Below are positions 1 through 8,700 of a DNA stretch of 64,000 bases, one piece after another. The stretch comes from Ptiloglossa arizonensis. Lineage: Eukaryota; Arthropoda; Insecta; Hymenoptera; Colletidae. Every line of letters begins with the position of its first letter. The stretch's first letter is position 1. The notes below the pieces were generated by a model that was not told the DNA's origin, did no database searches, and saw only the letters and a list, made by a program, of their open reading frames with translations. The translations under genes and the position numbers were made by a program. The stretch lies in NCBI RefSeq assembly GCF_051014685.1, contig NW_027478443.1, forward strand, positions 806,001-870,000. Direction: 5' to 3'.

Positions 1-1858
1 ACCTGTCGCGGAGGTAGTCCTCGACGACTGCCCTAAGGTAGGCGGGGACTCGATGTTCCTCAAGCCCCCGCCTAATCGCCGCCCAGGGTAGGGTGTTAAA
101 CGCATTGGCGATGTCCAAGGACACCGCCAATGCCACCCCACCCCGGGAGACCGCCGAGGCCGAGAGGGACCGGACGCGTCGAATCGCGTCGATCGTCGAC
201 CGGCCCTCCCGGAACCCGAACTGACACTCCGCCAGCCCGGGCCCACCCCGCGACAGGTGCCCGACGATGCGGGCCGCCACGACTCTTTCTAGGAGCTTGC
301 CCACATCGTCGAGCAGGCAAATCGGCCGGTACGCGGACGGAGAGTCCGCGGGCCTACCCTCTTTCCGGAGGAGGACCATTCGGGCCACCTTCCATGCGGA
401 GGGGAATCGCCCGGCCTCCAGGCAGCGGTCGAATAGCTCCCGGAGGCCGTCACCCAGGACGTCCGCGGCCAAGACCAAGACTCGGCCGGGCACTCCCGAA
501 GGACCCGGGGCAGTATCCTTCGCCCCGAGTCTTCGGATGGCCGCGGCTAGCTCCCCAGCCGAGACCCCCAGCTCCGCGGACCAGGTGGTCGGGTCCGCAG
601 AGGGACGTGGCCCGCTCTCCCCCACGATCGGGAAGAGCGTGTCGACCACGTCCCTCAAGAGCTGGGGGTCGAGACCCTCGGTGATCGGGGGGGCCCATGG
701 CCGGAGTTTATTCAGAACTATCCGGTATGGGCGCCCCCATGGATCCCGCTCGAGGGTCTCGAGGAGCTCCTTCCAGCTCTGGGCCTTGGCCCGTTTGATG
801 GCGACCTGCAGAGCCCTCTTTCCCGCGCGATAGGACTCGTACAGTTCCGCCGCCCTAGCCCGCGCGCCGTCGTCGCCGTTCCGTCCGGCCCGACGACGCG
901 CGCGGGTGTACTGGCGTCGGGCCCGGACGCATGCTGTCCGCAATTCCCCGATTTCGCCCGACCACCAGTACACCGCCCGACGAGGAGACCGCGGCCCGGC
1001 CCGGGGCATCGCCGCGTCGCAAATGCGCGCGACGGCGCTCCCGAGCCGAGCCACGGCCTCCTCCAGGTCGGGCAGCCTGGTCTCCCGTCGAGGCCAGGTT
1101 TCGGCTAGAGCGGCTGCCACCAGGACGTCCTTGTCAAGGCGCCGAAGCGCCCATCTGCGTGGTGGTGGTGGGGCGCTACCCGCTCCCGGGCGGAGGTGTC
1201 GGTGCGGGGCCGCGGCGGCCTCGGGGGAGGTCAAGACCACGCGGATATACCGGTGGTCCGATAATGTCTCCTCCCCCACCACCACGTCCCACCCGGACAC
1301 CATACGCGCGGCGCCGGGGGATCCAAACGTCAAATCCACTATGGACCCTCCCCCGCGCCGCACGCACGTCAGCTCCGACCCCCGGTTAATCAACCGGAGG
1401 TCGAAGCCCGCCGCCCAGTCGCCCAGAGCCTCGCCCCTCCGATTGGTCCTGGGGGACCCCCATGCCACAGACCAGGCATTGAAGTCCCCCAGGACCAGCA
1501 CCGGCCGGGGCGCAATCCTTGTGAGGCACGCCCCCACCCCGGCCAAGTACTGCTCGAAGGCAGCAAGGCCGCAGTTGGGCGAAACGTAGCACCCCACCAC
1601 GGCGACTCCCCCCCACTGGACGGCGACGAATCCCGCCCCGTTCTCCAGTAAGGAGAACGGAGGGGACCCGTCACCGCCCTGCCACACAGCCGCCACCAAG
1701 CCGCCCGCATCCCCCATCCAATGCGGATGGTCGGGGACGCGGTACGGCTCGGCGGCGACTGCCAGACCACCCCCCCACTCCGCCAGCGTCTGACACATCA
1801 GGTCCTGCGCTGCACGGCAGTGGTTGAGGTTGGCCTGCAGGAGGAGGCGGGGAGCCAT
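1..1858 (-). CDS. R1-clade ORF2: endonuclease-reverse transcriptase (partial, 619 codons seen)
   Basis: Pol-like protein that nicks target DNA and primes reverse transcription of the element RNA. I translated the whole minus-strand frame by eye and found no stop from the ATG at 1858 to the window edge. Residues ~1-210 are an apurinic-type endonuclease: AEPY (Glu37), YVSPN (91-95), VLGDFNA (122-128, metal-binding Asp and Asn), SIVDLTF (172-178) and SDHRY (200-204). A linker with the R1-typical VYWW follows. The RT domain then begins, with AYRPICLLDDVGKLLERVVA and QFGFREGRST, and motif A is SLDIANAFNTLPW with catalytic Asp at residue ~582. RT motif C and the C-terminal zinc motif are off the left edge. 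The start ATG overlaps the ORF1 stop as TAATG. Nothing in the visible part shows inactivation, unlike ORF1. Whether the missing part is intact is unknown. Confidence 0.88.
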   Translation of the reverse strand, partial: MAPRLLLQANLNHCRAAQDLMCQTLAEWGGGLAVAAEPYRVPDHPHWMGDAGGLVAAVWQGGDGSPPFSLLENGAGFVAVQWGGVAVVGCYVSPNCGLAAFEQYLAGVGACLTRIAPRPVLVLGDFNAWSVAWGSPRTNRRGEALGDWAAGFDLRLINRGSELTCVRRGGGSIVDLTFGSPGAARMVSGWDVVVGEETLSDHRYIRVVLTSPEAAAAPHRHLRPGAGSAPPPPRRWALRRLDKDVLVAAALAETWPRRETRLPDLEEAVARLGSAVARICDAAMPRAGPRSPRRAVYWWSGEIGELRTACVRARRQYTRARRRAGRNGDDGARARAAELYESYRAGKRALQVAIKRAKAQSWKELLETLERDPWGRPYRIVLNKLRPWAPPITEGLDPQLLRDVVDTLFPIVGESGPRPSADPTTWSAELGVSAGELAAAIRRLGAKDTAPGPSGVPGRVLVLAADVLGDGLRELFDRCLEAGRFPSAWKVARMVLLRKEGRPADSPSAYRPICLLDDVGKLLERVVAARIVGHLSRGGPGLAECQFGFREGRSTIDAIRRVRSLSASAVSRGGVALAVSLDIANAFNTLPWAAIRRGLEEHRVPAYLRAVVEDYLRDR

Positions 1859-1860
1859 TA
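1856..1860 (-). promoter_or_regulatory. TAATG stop/start overlap coupling ORF1 and ORF2
   Basis: On the minus strand the ORF1 stop TAA shares its last A with the ORF2 ATG, giving TAATG. In the related SART1 element the same UAAUG arrangement is known to support termination-coupled reinitiation of ORF2. The function here is inferred from the match in arrangement. Confidence 0.75.
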
Positions 1861-2746
1861 TTTGATGGCCTCCTCACCGCCTCCTGGTGGCACCTCCGTG
1901 AGGACGGCGGCGGGGCCGATGTCCACCTCCATCGCAGACACCAACGCCGTCGCCGCCTCCGACCTCTTCCTTGCGGCCGTCGCGTCGGTCGCGGCCAGGT
2001 CCGCGGGCGCCGCGGCGCTCGCAGCTGGGGCCGCTCTCACCGGCGCCGGGAGCGGCCCCGGCGCCCCCCTCCTCTGCCCTCGTCGGGATGGGGGGGTACA
2101 TTGCTTCCCCCCCATTCGGTGCGCGGCGGGTCTCCCCATGTCCGCACACAGCGGGCACTTGGGGGCCGCCGCGCAGTGGCTCGCGCGGTGGCCTTCGGCA
2201 CCGCAGCGGTAACAAGCACCGCTGCGGTCCACCGCGGAGGTGCACCGCTGCCTGACATGGCCTGTCTCCAGGCAGCGGTAGCACTGGAGTGGGCGTTGGG
2301 CGAGGACCTCGATCCTCGCCGACACCCACCCCACCACGATCCTCCCGACTGCTTCTAACTTCCGGGCAGCCGGAAGAGGGCACCGTGCCCACACCGCTCC
2401 CAGGCCGGAGGAGGACCGCCGGACCTCCCCGGTCCGGATGTCCCCCTCAGAGCAGCCACCGGCCTGGGCCAGCGCCCTGGCCACCTCCTCCCGGGTGACC
2501 GAGTCGTCCAGCCCACAAACGCGCAGCTCCGCGCTCTTTGTGGGCCGGGCGACCCTGACACCCCGGGGTGCCAAGGCCTCGCCCAGCTTTTCGGCCAGTC
2601 GGTCCGCCCTGGCTGCGTTGTCGGGGCCGCTCACGCGCAGCATGAGCGCCCCCGTCACCGCCCATCTCGGGCGGACCGACTCGATGGCGAGTGCGGCCAA
2701 GGATATCTTTTCCTTGGCCGCCGCCATCACCTCCCCGTAGGAGACG

Positions 2747-2762
2747 CCCCCCCCCCCCCCCC
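2747..2762 (-). other. G16 homopolymer (minus strand) that shifts the ORF1 frame
   Basis: The plus strand shows 16 consecutive C. Upstream the frame reads ...VMLTVPEGGGGG; downstream the conserved-looking YGEVMAAAKEK continues in another frame. One G fewer (or two more) would keep both parts in one frame. Confidence 0.8.
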
Positions 2763-3779
2763 TCCGGGACGGTCAGCATGACTGCTGCCGTTGAAGGGGG
2801 GCGTCCCAGACGGGGCTTCGCCCTCCCCGCCTTTCCGTCCCTCTTCGGGGCAACCGGCGGGGGAGGCGGCGGCACCCGGGCCGCCCTCCTCGCCGTCCTT
2901 CCCGCCCTTCGGCCAAGGACCTCGGTCCACAAGGGACCGGATGGGGGCGGCGGCGGAGGCATTTGTGCCCCCGCCGTCTCCCCCACCACGGCATCCTTGC
3001 CCTTCGTCTCTGCCGCAGGGCCCGGAACCGCGATGGTCCCCCCCTGCGGTCCCCCGCCCCTCGGTTGTTTCCCGGGCCCGGTCCTCCGTCCCGCCGGCGC
3101 TCCGTCCTTGGGGCGAAGCGCCGCCCGTATTTCCCCCCGGATGACGGCCATCATGGCCGCCATCTTGGCGTCCATGAGGAGCTCGATGCTCCTCGTGGAC
3201 GCCGCTGGCGTGGGGGGAGCTCCCGCTTTCCCTCCCCCACACGTGCATACGCCCGTCGGCCCCGGATGAGGGCGCCTCCTAAGGGCGTCCGATTCCCTCC
3301 GCAAGCAGTCCAGCTCGTCCTGCAGCTTCTCCACACGCTGCCTTAGCTGGGCGTTCGTGCACTCCAAGGCAGCTGGTACACGGCGTCCCAGCTCCTGGAG
3401 AGCCCTCCGCGCCTCCGTCGCGGCCTGGCCAACCGACCTCGCGGAGGCTGTAGTCAGCCCCCGCGAGGTGGTGGCCACCTTCTCAATAGACCTCAGGGAC
3501 GAGGCAATACGGGCCGATACATGGGCCGTATCCTCGTCCCTGAGGTCCTCCTCCCCGTCGGTCACCGTGAGCAACGGTGGAGCAGCGGACGTGGACGGAT
3601 CTTTCTCCGTCCTCCGCCCCTCCACCGTCCTGCGCCTCTTTACGCCCGCGGCGCTGGTCGCGGACGCCAGGGACGAGACCGACGCCGTCTCGTCCCCCTC
3701 CTCGAACGGCGCCGGGTGGGGCACGAGTGCCCCCTCCGTCGCCACCCCTCGCGCCACGCGCACCGTCCCCCCTCCCCCC

Positions 3780-3790
3780 TTTTTTTTTTT
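3780..3790 (-). other. A11 tract (minus strand) near the ORF1 start, second frameshift point
   Basis: The only upstream ATG that gives a plausible ORF1 start (3807, MDKTNSKKK) runs into this A11 tract and the following G-rich run, and comes out one base out of phase with the long ORF1 frame. The long frame has no ATG of its own between its upstream stop and residue ~200, which is why the start at 3807 is preferred. Confidence 0.6.
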
Positions 3791-3807
3791 GAGTTTGTTT
3801 TATCCAT

Positions 3808-4190
3808 TTTGGATCCCACGAGTAGGTCGGAACGTAAGTCGACCCGGGCAGAGCCGCCATACCCGGGCAGGCCTAAATACTCCGGGGGGTCGGCAGGTAC
3901 CCCGGAGTTGGCCGCTTGGGATTGGGGCCTCCCCCCCAACCACGCATCCCATCACCGCGCACCGCAGCTTAGGATTGGAGGGCAATTTATAGAGTTACCA
4001 TCCTCGCGGCCCGGGCGGTAAAGCCAAGGCCCCCGTCCCTCCTGCCGTCACGTACCACTGTCAAAGCCAAAAGAGGAATTGGGAGTGGGTCGTTGCGACG
4101 ACCAACAGGAGTCTTACGGTGTGGTTTGGCATCGGGCACCTCGGGTTTGCCAGTCCCGTACTGTAGCAAAAAGCTACAGCCCCTGAGGGA
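3808..4190 (-). other. Retrotransposon 5' leader
   Basis: G+C-rich sequence with no convincing ORF, between the ORF1 ATG and the inferred element end. Elements of this clade usually carry an internal promoter in the leader. A TATAAAT-like string lies on the minus strand near 3985-3991, but I cannot show it is used. Confidence 0.5.
4161..4179 (-). other. Perfect 7-bp hairpin in the 5' leader
   Basis: CTGTAGC (4161-4167) and GCTACAG (4173-4179) are exact inverted repeats around an A5 loop (T5 on the minus strand). It sits about 10-30 bp inside the inferred element 5' end and is followed by the near-palindrome GAGGGATCCCCTC (4185-4197). Its role is unknown; a structured RNA 5' end is one possibility. 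Confidence 0.6.
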
Positions 4191-4301
4191 TCCCCTCGAA
4201 ACTTAGACTCACATCGAACAAAATCCACCTACGATTCCCTTCTTCTCTTCTTCTCTTCTACAAACACCTCCAATCCCCGAACACATTATCTTCCTTCTAA
4301 C
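4191..4301 (-). other. Start of the intron following the outspread-like first coding exon
   Basis: Minus-strand intron sequence from a GT donor at 4301-4300. It is A+G-rich with a short GAAGAGAAGAAGAG-type stretch at about 4230-4260, unlike the G+C-rich element that begins further along. The following exons are outside the window, beyond the retrotransposon. Confidence 0.6.
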
Positions 4302-4304
4302 CCT
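4296..4304 (-). other. Splice donor of the outspread-like exon
   Basis: Minus-strand AGG|GTTAGA, with GT at 4301-4300. It keeps codon phase (294 coding bases = 98 codons) and coincides with loss of protein similarity. It is not a perfect donor (GTTAGA rather than GTAAGT), so moderate confidence. Confidence 0.55.
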
Positions 4305-4595
4305 TGTGTGTTCGTCCACCGAGTACGTTAGCTCCCCGTCGTCGTACAGATCGAACCATCTTCTCTGCCACCTCTTGGTCCGATTCAGGGGATTCGAGAA
4401 GTCCCAGCCGGGGGCGACGAACAGGTATCCGCATTTTGAAATCTTCCTCGTGGCCCTGTTACATTCCAGAGCCTCCGCGCTGTGCTCCTCCTTCTGCTTG
4501 AAGCAGCTGCTGCACTTGCTCTTGTTGAATATGTTCGGCGCGAACTTCCTGCACTCGGCGCCGGTGCCACGGACGCCCGCCGTGCCGCCCGACAT
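4302..4595 (-). CDS. osp: outspread/MPRIP-like protein, first coding exon (98 codons, start of PH domain)
   Basis: The exon encodes the N-terminus of the outspread/MPRIP (p116Rip) family, PH-domain coiled-coil proteins that bind F-actin and link Rho signalling to myosin phosphatase. Recognised by the N-terminal signature [19 protein letters not shown] (residues 15-33) and the opening of a PH domain from about residue 54 ([13 protein letters not shown], then [20 protein letters not shown]). The start is MSGGTAG at 4595: an in-frame TAA lies only 15 nt upstream (4611-4613), so no further N-terminal sequence is possible in this exon. The family pattern stops after SVDEHT(R), where an AGG|GTTAGA donor fits (exon end 4302, phase 0); beyond it the open frame gives unrelated residues. 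The remaining PH strands must come from the next exon. The family assignment is from memory of the signature, not a search. The donor position could differ by a few bases. Confidence 0.82.
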
Positions 4596-5008
4596 CGCGA
4601 CACGTGCGAATTAACCGCGACGACCGGACAGCATCGTTCGCCTCTCGTCCCCTTCCCTTCGTCCGCCGTTACGAACCACGGCAAGCTTCTCCGCGTGTTC
4701 GATTCCTCTTCTTCCGCTGTTGCGCCCGTCCCGGAACAACAAGTTTTATTTACGCGCGATTTCGTTCCGTTGATACGCGCATATGATACGCGCGGACGCG
4801 TCACCGAGTAGTCGCCGGCCAGTCTTCGTGCCCGTTACATTAACGGATCGAGTTAACAGGATTTCGTATTCTCGTTCCGAGCAAGGATCACACTTCGGGT
4901 ATTCGTTCCTTTTTACTCGGTGACGTCGGCGAGAATCTCGCGATATATCGATTCCCGCTACCGCGATCGAATGGAACGCGCCAATTTGTCGAAAGTACCG
5001 CGTATCGC

Positions 5009-5064
5009 GATAATCCGATAATCCGATAATCCGATAATCCGATAATCCGATAATCCGATAATCC
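5009..5064. repeat. Seven perfect tandem copies of GATAATCC
   Basis: An 8-bp unit repeated exactly seven times (56 bp), 414-469 bp upstream of the outspread-like ATG. Each copy contains TAATCC, the consensus of K50 homeodomains (Bicoid/Orthodenticle/Otx/Pitx type), and also a GATA core. It may be a plain microsatellite, but it is built from a homotypic binding-site unit. Confidence 0.9.
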
Positions 5065-5151
5065 GCGGGGCACTTCCGCCCAGCGTGTTCCGTCCCGCTT
5101 TTTGTTTACACGACCGGGACGAGTATACGAGACAAGGACTCGTCGGAATTT

Positions 5152-5173
5152 CGTAATGAATACGTAATGAATA
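5152..5173. repeat. 11-bp tandem duplication (CGTAATGAATA x2)
   Basis: Two exact adjacent copies, followed by a CG-rich run (GCGCGTCGCGCGTCGCGCG-like). No function evident. Confidence 0.85.
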
Positions 5174-5450
5174 CGCGAGCGCGTCGCGCGTCGCGCGTGT
5201 TTACGATGTGTTTATGTCACGAGGACGGAAGGGAAACACGCGCGTATACGATGCTGTTGTCAACATCGACGCGATTCGTTCGCGAAACGATCGTTCCGAA
5301 TCCGATAGCAGGTGACTGTTCTCTGTCCTTGTTTTCCGCCGTTCGTTCGCCCGTGCCCCGCGGTCCGTGTTTCTTGTTGACAATCTTTTCTCCGTGACCT
5401 GCTCCGAAAGAGCACGTGGATCGAACGCGACACTCCGAATCACACGAAGC

Positions 5451-5458
5451 TATTTATA
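5451..5458 (-). promoter_or_regulatory. Candidate TATA box (TATAAATA)
   Basis: Minus-strand TCTATAAATAG, oriented toward the outspread-like exon and about 860 bp upstream of its ATG. A start site about 30 bp downstream would fall near 5425-5430. No strong initiator was identified, so this is only a candidate. Confidence 0.3.
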
Positions 5459-5541
5459 GACACACCCGCGTGCACCCGTAGTTAACGTGTCGCAGCACCG
5501 TTCACCGATGAACTCTCGATTGTTCAACGAATCGAATCGAA

Positions 5542-5565
5542 CCCTCGTACGCACCCTCGTACGCA
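5542..5565. repeat. 12-bp tandem duplication (CCCTCGTACGCA x2)
   Basis: Two exact adjacent copies about 60 bp before the satellite begins, followed by the palindrome-rich CGTGCGTGCG. No function evident. Confidence 0.85.
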
Positions 5566-5674
5566 CGTGCGTGCGATTCGCGTGTACGGATCTTACCTTT
5601 TTAATGCGAACAACACAACGTCCCGATAGAGATATGGGAGCTTGAAGCCAAGTAATTGTTGAGAAGGCAAAACA

Positions 5675-5701
5675 TTTTTTTTTTTTTTTTTTTTTTTTTT
5701 T
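5675..5701. repeat. T27 expansion inside the first satellite monomer
   Basis: The usual AAACATTTTTCGC motif, with five T, carries 27 T in the monomer closest to the unique flank. No other monomer in the window shows more than about six to seven. It could be a real expansion at the array edge or a sequencing slip. Confidence 0.95.
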
Positions 5702-8700
5702 CGCAATTCTGCTGATCCAAACGCTTAACCAGAATGGCCTATGGAAAAAATACACATACCTTTGTAATCGGGCGAGTTTCTACTTTCAGATGCAATAGGA
5801 ATTTTTGGGTTAGGTCATTCCGTTCGCGAGATATGGGAGTTTGAAGCCAAGAAATGGTTGAGAAGGCAACAACTTTTTCGCAATTCTGCGGCTCCAAACG
5901 CTTAACCAGAATGGCCTAGGGAAAAAACACACATACCGTTGTAATCGGGCGAGTTTCTACTTTCAGTTACAGTAGGAATTTTTGGGTTAGGTCAATCCGT
6001 TCGCGAGATATGGGAGTTCGAAGCCAAGGAATGGTTGAGAAGACAACAAATTTTTCGCAATTCTGCTGCTCCAAACGCTTAACCAGAATGGCCTAGGGAA
6101 AAAATACACATACCGTTGTAACCGGGCGAGTTTCTACTTGCAAATGCAATAGGAATTTTTGGGTTAGGTCAATCCGTTCGCCAGATATGGGAGTTTGAAG
6201 GCAAGAAATGGTTGACAAGGCAAACATTTTTCGCAATTCTGCTGCTCCAAACGCTTAACCAGAATGGGCTAGGGAAAAAATACACATACGGTTGTAATCG
6301 GGCGAGTTTCTACTTTCAGATGCAACAGGAATTTTTCGGTTAGGTCAATCCGTTCGCGAGATATGGGAGTTTGAAGCCAAGAAGTGGTTGAGACGGCAAA
6401 AAATTTTTCGCAATTCTGCTGCTTCAAACGCTTAACCAGAATGGGCTAGGGAAAAAATACACATACCGTTGTAACCGGGCGAGTTTCTACTTGCAAATGC
6501 AATAGGAATTTTTGGGTTAGGTCAATCCGTTCGCTAGATATGGGAGTTTGAAGCCAAGAAATGGTTGACAAGGCAAACATTTTTCGCAATTCTGCTGCTC
6601 CAAACGCTTAACCAGAATGGCCTAGGGAAAAAATACATATACCGTTGTAATCGGGCGAGTTTCTACTTTCACACGCAACAGGAATTTTTGGGTTAGGTCA
6701 ATCCGTTCGCGAGATATGGGAGTTTGAAGCCAAGAAATGGTTGAGAAGGCAAAACATTTTTCGCAATTCTGCTGCTCCAAACGCTTAACCAGAATGGCCT
6801 AGGGAAAAAATACACATACCGTTGTAACCGGGCGAGTTTCTACTTGCAAATGCAATAGGAATTTTTGGGTTAGATCAATCCGTTCGCTAGATATGGGAGT
6901 TTGAAGGCAAGAAATGGTTGACAAGGCAAACATTTTTCGCAATTCTGCTGCTCCAAACGCTTAACCAGAATGGCCTAGGGAAAAAATACACATACCGTTG
7001 TAATCGGGCGAGTTTCTACTTTCAGACGAAACAGGAATTTTTGGGTTAGGTCAATCCGTTCGCGAGATATGGGAGCTTGAAGCCAAGAAATTGTTGAGAA
7101 GGCAAAACATTTTTCGCAATTCTGCTGATCCAAACGCTTAACCAGAATGGCCTACGGAAAAATTACACATACCTTTGTAATCGGGCGAGTTTCTACTTTC
7201 AGATGCAATAGGAATTTTTGGGTTAGGTCAATCCGTTCGCGAGATATGGGAGTTTGAAGCCAAGAAATGGTTGAGAAGGCAACAACTTTTTCGCAATTCT
7301 GCGGCTCCAAACGCTTAACCAGAATGGCCTAGGGAAAAAACACACATACCGTTGTAATCGGGCGAGTTTCTACTTTCAGTTACAGTAGGAATTTTTGGGT
7401 TAGGTCAATCCGTTCGCGAGATATGGGAGTTTGAAGCCAAGGAATGGTTGAGAAGACAACAAATTTTTCGCAATTCTGCTGCTCCAAACGCTTAACCAGA
7501 ATGGCCTAGGGAAAAAATACACATACCGTTGTAACCGGGCGAGTTTCTACTTGCAAATGCAATAGGAATTTTTGGGTTAGGTCAATCCGTTCGCTAGATA
7601 TGGGAGTTTGAAGCCAAGAAATGGTTGACAAGGCAAACATTTTTCGCAATTCTGCTGCTCCAAACGCTTAACCAGAATGGCCTAGGGAAAAAATACATAT
7701 ACCGTTGTAATCGGGCGAGTTTCTACTTTCACACGCAACAGGAATTTTTGGGTTAGGTCAATCCGTTCGCGAGATATGGGAGTTTGAAGCCAAGAAATGG
7801 TTGAGAAGGCAAAACATTTTTCGCAATTCTGCTGCTCCAAACGCTTAACCAGAATGGCCTAGGGAAAAAATACACATACCGTTGTAACCGGGCGAGTTTC
7901 TACTTGCAAATGCAATAGGAATTTTTGGGTTAGGTCAATCCGTTCGCTAGATATGGGAGTTTGAAGGCAAGAAATGGTTGACAAGGCAAACATTTTTCGC
8001 AATTCTGCTGCTCCAAACGCTTAACCAGAATGGCCTAGGGAAAAAATACACATACCGTTGTAATCGGGCGAGCTTCTACTTGCAAATGCAATAGGAATTT
8101 TTGGGTTAGGTCAATCCGTTCGCTAGATATGGGAGCTTGAAGCCAAGAAATGCTTGACAAGGCAAACATTTTTCGCAATTCTGCTGCTCCAAACGCTTAA
8201 CCAGAATGGCCTAGGGAAAAAAAACATACCGTTGTAATCGGGCGAGTTTCTACTTTCACACGCAACAGGAATTTTTGGGTTAGGTCAATCCGTTCGCGAG
8301 ATATGGGAGTTTGAAGCCAAGAAATGGTTGAGAAGGCAAAACATTTTTCGCAATTCTGCTGCTCCAAACGCTTAACCAGAATGGCATAGGGAAAAAATAC
8401 ACATACCGTTGTAATCGGGCGAGTTTCTACTTTCAGACGCAACAGGAATTTTTGGGTTAGGTCAATCCGTTCGCGAGATATGGGAGTTTGAAGCCAAGAA
8501 ATTGTTGTGAAGGCGAAACATTTTTCGCAATTCTGCTGATCCAAACGCTTAACCAGAATGGCCTATGGAAAAAATACACATACCTTTGTAATCGGGCGAG
8601 TTTTTACTTTCAGATGCAATAGGAATTTTTGGGTTAGGTCAATCCGTTCGCGAGATATGGGAGTTTGAAGCCAAGAAATGGTTGAGAAGACAACAACTTT

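Larger units (their letters stand above)
1858..3807 (-). pseudogene. R1-clade ORF1 (gag-like, zinc-knuckle), broken by two homopolymer frameshifts
   Basis: Nucleic-acid-binding gag-like protein that packages element RNA. Taken from the ATG at 3807 (MDKTNSKKK...) to the TAA at 1858-1860 it spans about 650 codons, a normal size. Three frames are needed: the first breaks at the A11/G6 tract (A run 3780-3790), the second at a 16-base C run on the plus strand (2747-2762). The second frame, from the N-terminal part, is acidic and Ser-rich, then a probable coiled coil (AQLRQRVEKLQDELDCLRRE), then Pro/Gly-rich. The third frame begins VSYGEVMAAAKEKISL. C-terminally it carries CYRCLETGHVRQRC (~509-522), CYRCGAEGHRASHC (~532-545), both CX2CX4HX4C, and CPLCADMGRPAAHRMGGKQC (~551-570), the longer third knuckle typical of R1-clade gags. 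The breaks could be true decay or sequencing error in homopolymers; they are the only damage seen. Confidence 0.8.
1..4190 (-). mobile_element. R1-clade non-LTR retrotransposon, 5' part (3' end beyond window)
   Basis: Read on the minus strand, the order is 5' leader, ORF1 (gag-like with CCHC knuckles), then ORF2 (AP-like endonuclease plus reverse transcriptase), the classic plan of the R1/TRAS/SART clade of LINE-type elements. Clade signs in ORF2 are the start LLLQANLNHCRAAQDLM, the motif VYWWSGEI in the linker and the RT block LDIANAFNTLPW. The element is much more G+C-rich than the flanking intron and satellite. The 3' end (RT motif C, C-terminal domain, 3' UTR) lies outside the window, so no target-site duplication can be looked for. 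The 5' end is placed near 4190 only because the sequence changes there from element-like leader to GA-rich intron; it could be off by tens of bases. The flank is not 28S rDNA, so this is a non-rDNA member of the clade or a misplaced copy. Confidence 0.85.
4596..5628 (-). promoter_or_regulatory. Upstream leader/promoter side of the outspread-like gene (unique DNA)
   Basis: About 1 kb of unique, CpG-rich sequence between the start codon and the satellite. I see no convincing coding exon; the small ORFs here lack family features. It contains the TATA candidate, the GATAATCC tandem and two short direct duplications listed separately, plus CACGTG E-box-like hexamers at 4601-4606 and 5413-5418. A 5' UTR exon boundary cannot be fixed from sequence alone. 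Confidence 0.5.

Noticed and set aside
50..70. Apparent frameshift in ORF2 next to RT motif A
   Set aside because: It came from miscounting a five-C run; on rereading, the frame continues as GLEEHRVPAYLRAVVEDYL to the edge.
96..3992. Numerous overlapping small ORFs on both strands in the G+C-rich retrotransposon
   Set aside because: Shadows of ORF1 and ORF2. They lack domains, while the minus-strand frames chosen carry endonuclease, RT and zinc-knuckle motifs.
4209..4301. Extension of the outspread-like frame past the donor
   Set aside because: The residues after DEHTR do not continue the PH domain and a usable GT donor lies there, so this is read as intron.
5201..5755. Small ORFs in the unique upstream region and across its junction with the array
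   Set aside because: No recognisable domain. The 5450-5755 ORF is partly poly-lysine from the T27 tract and partly satellite.
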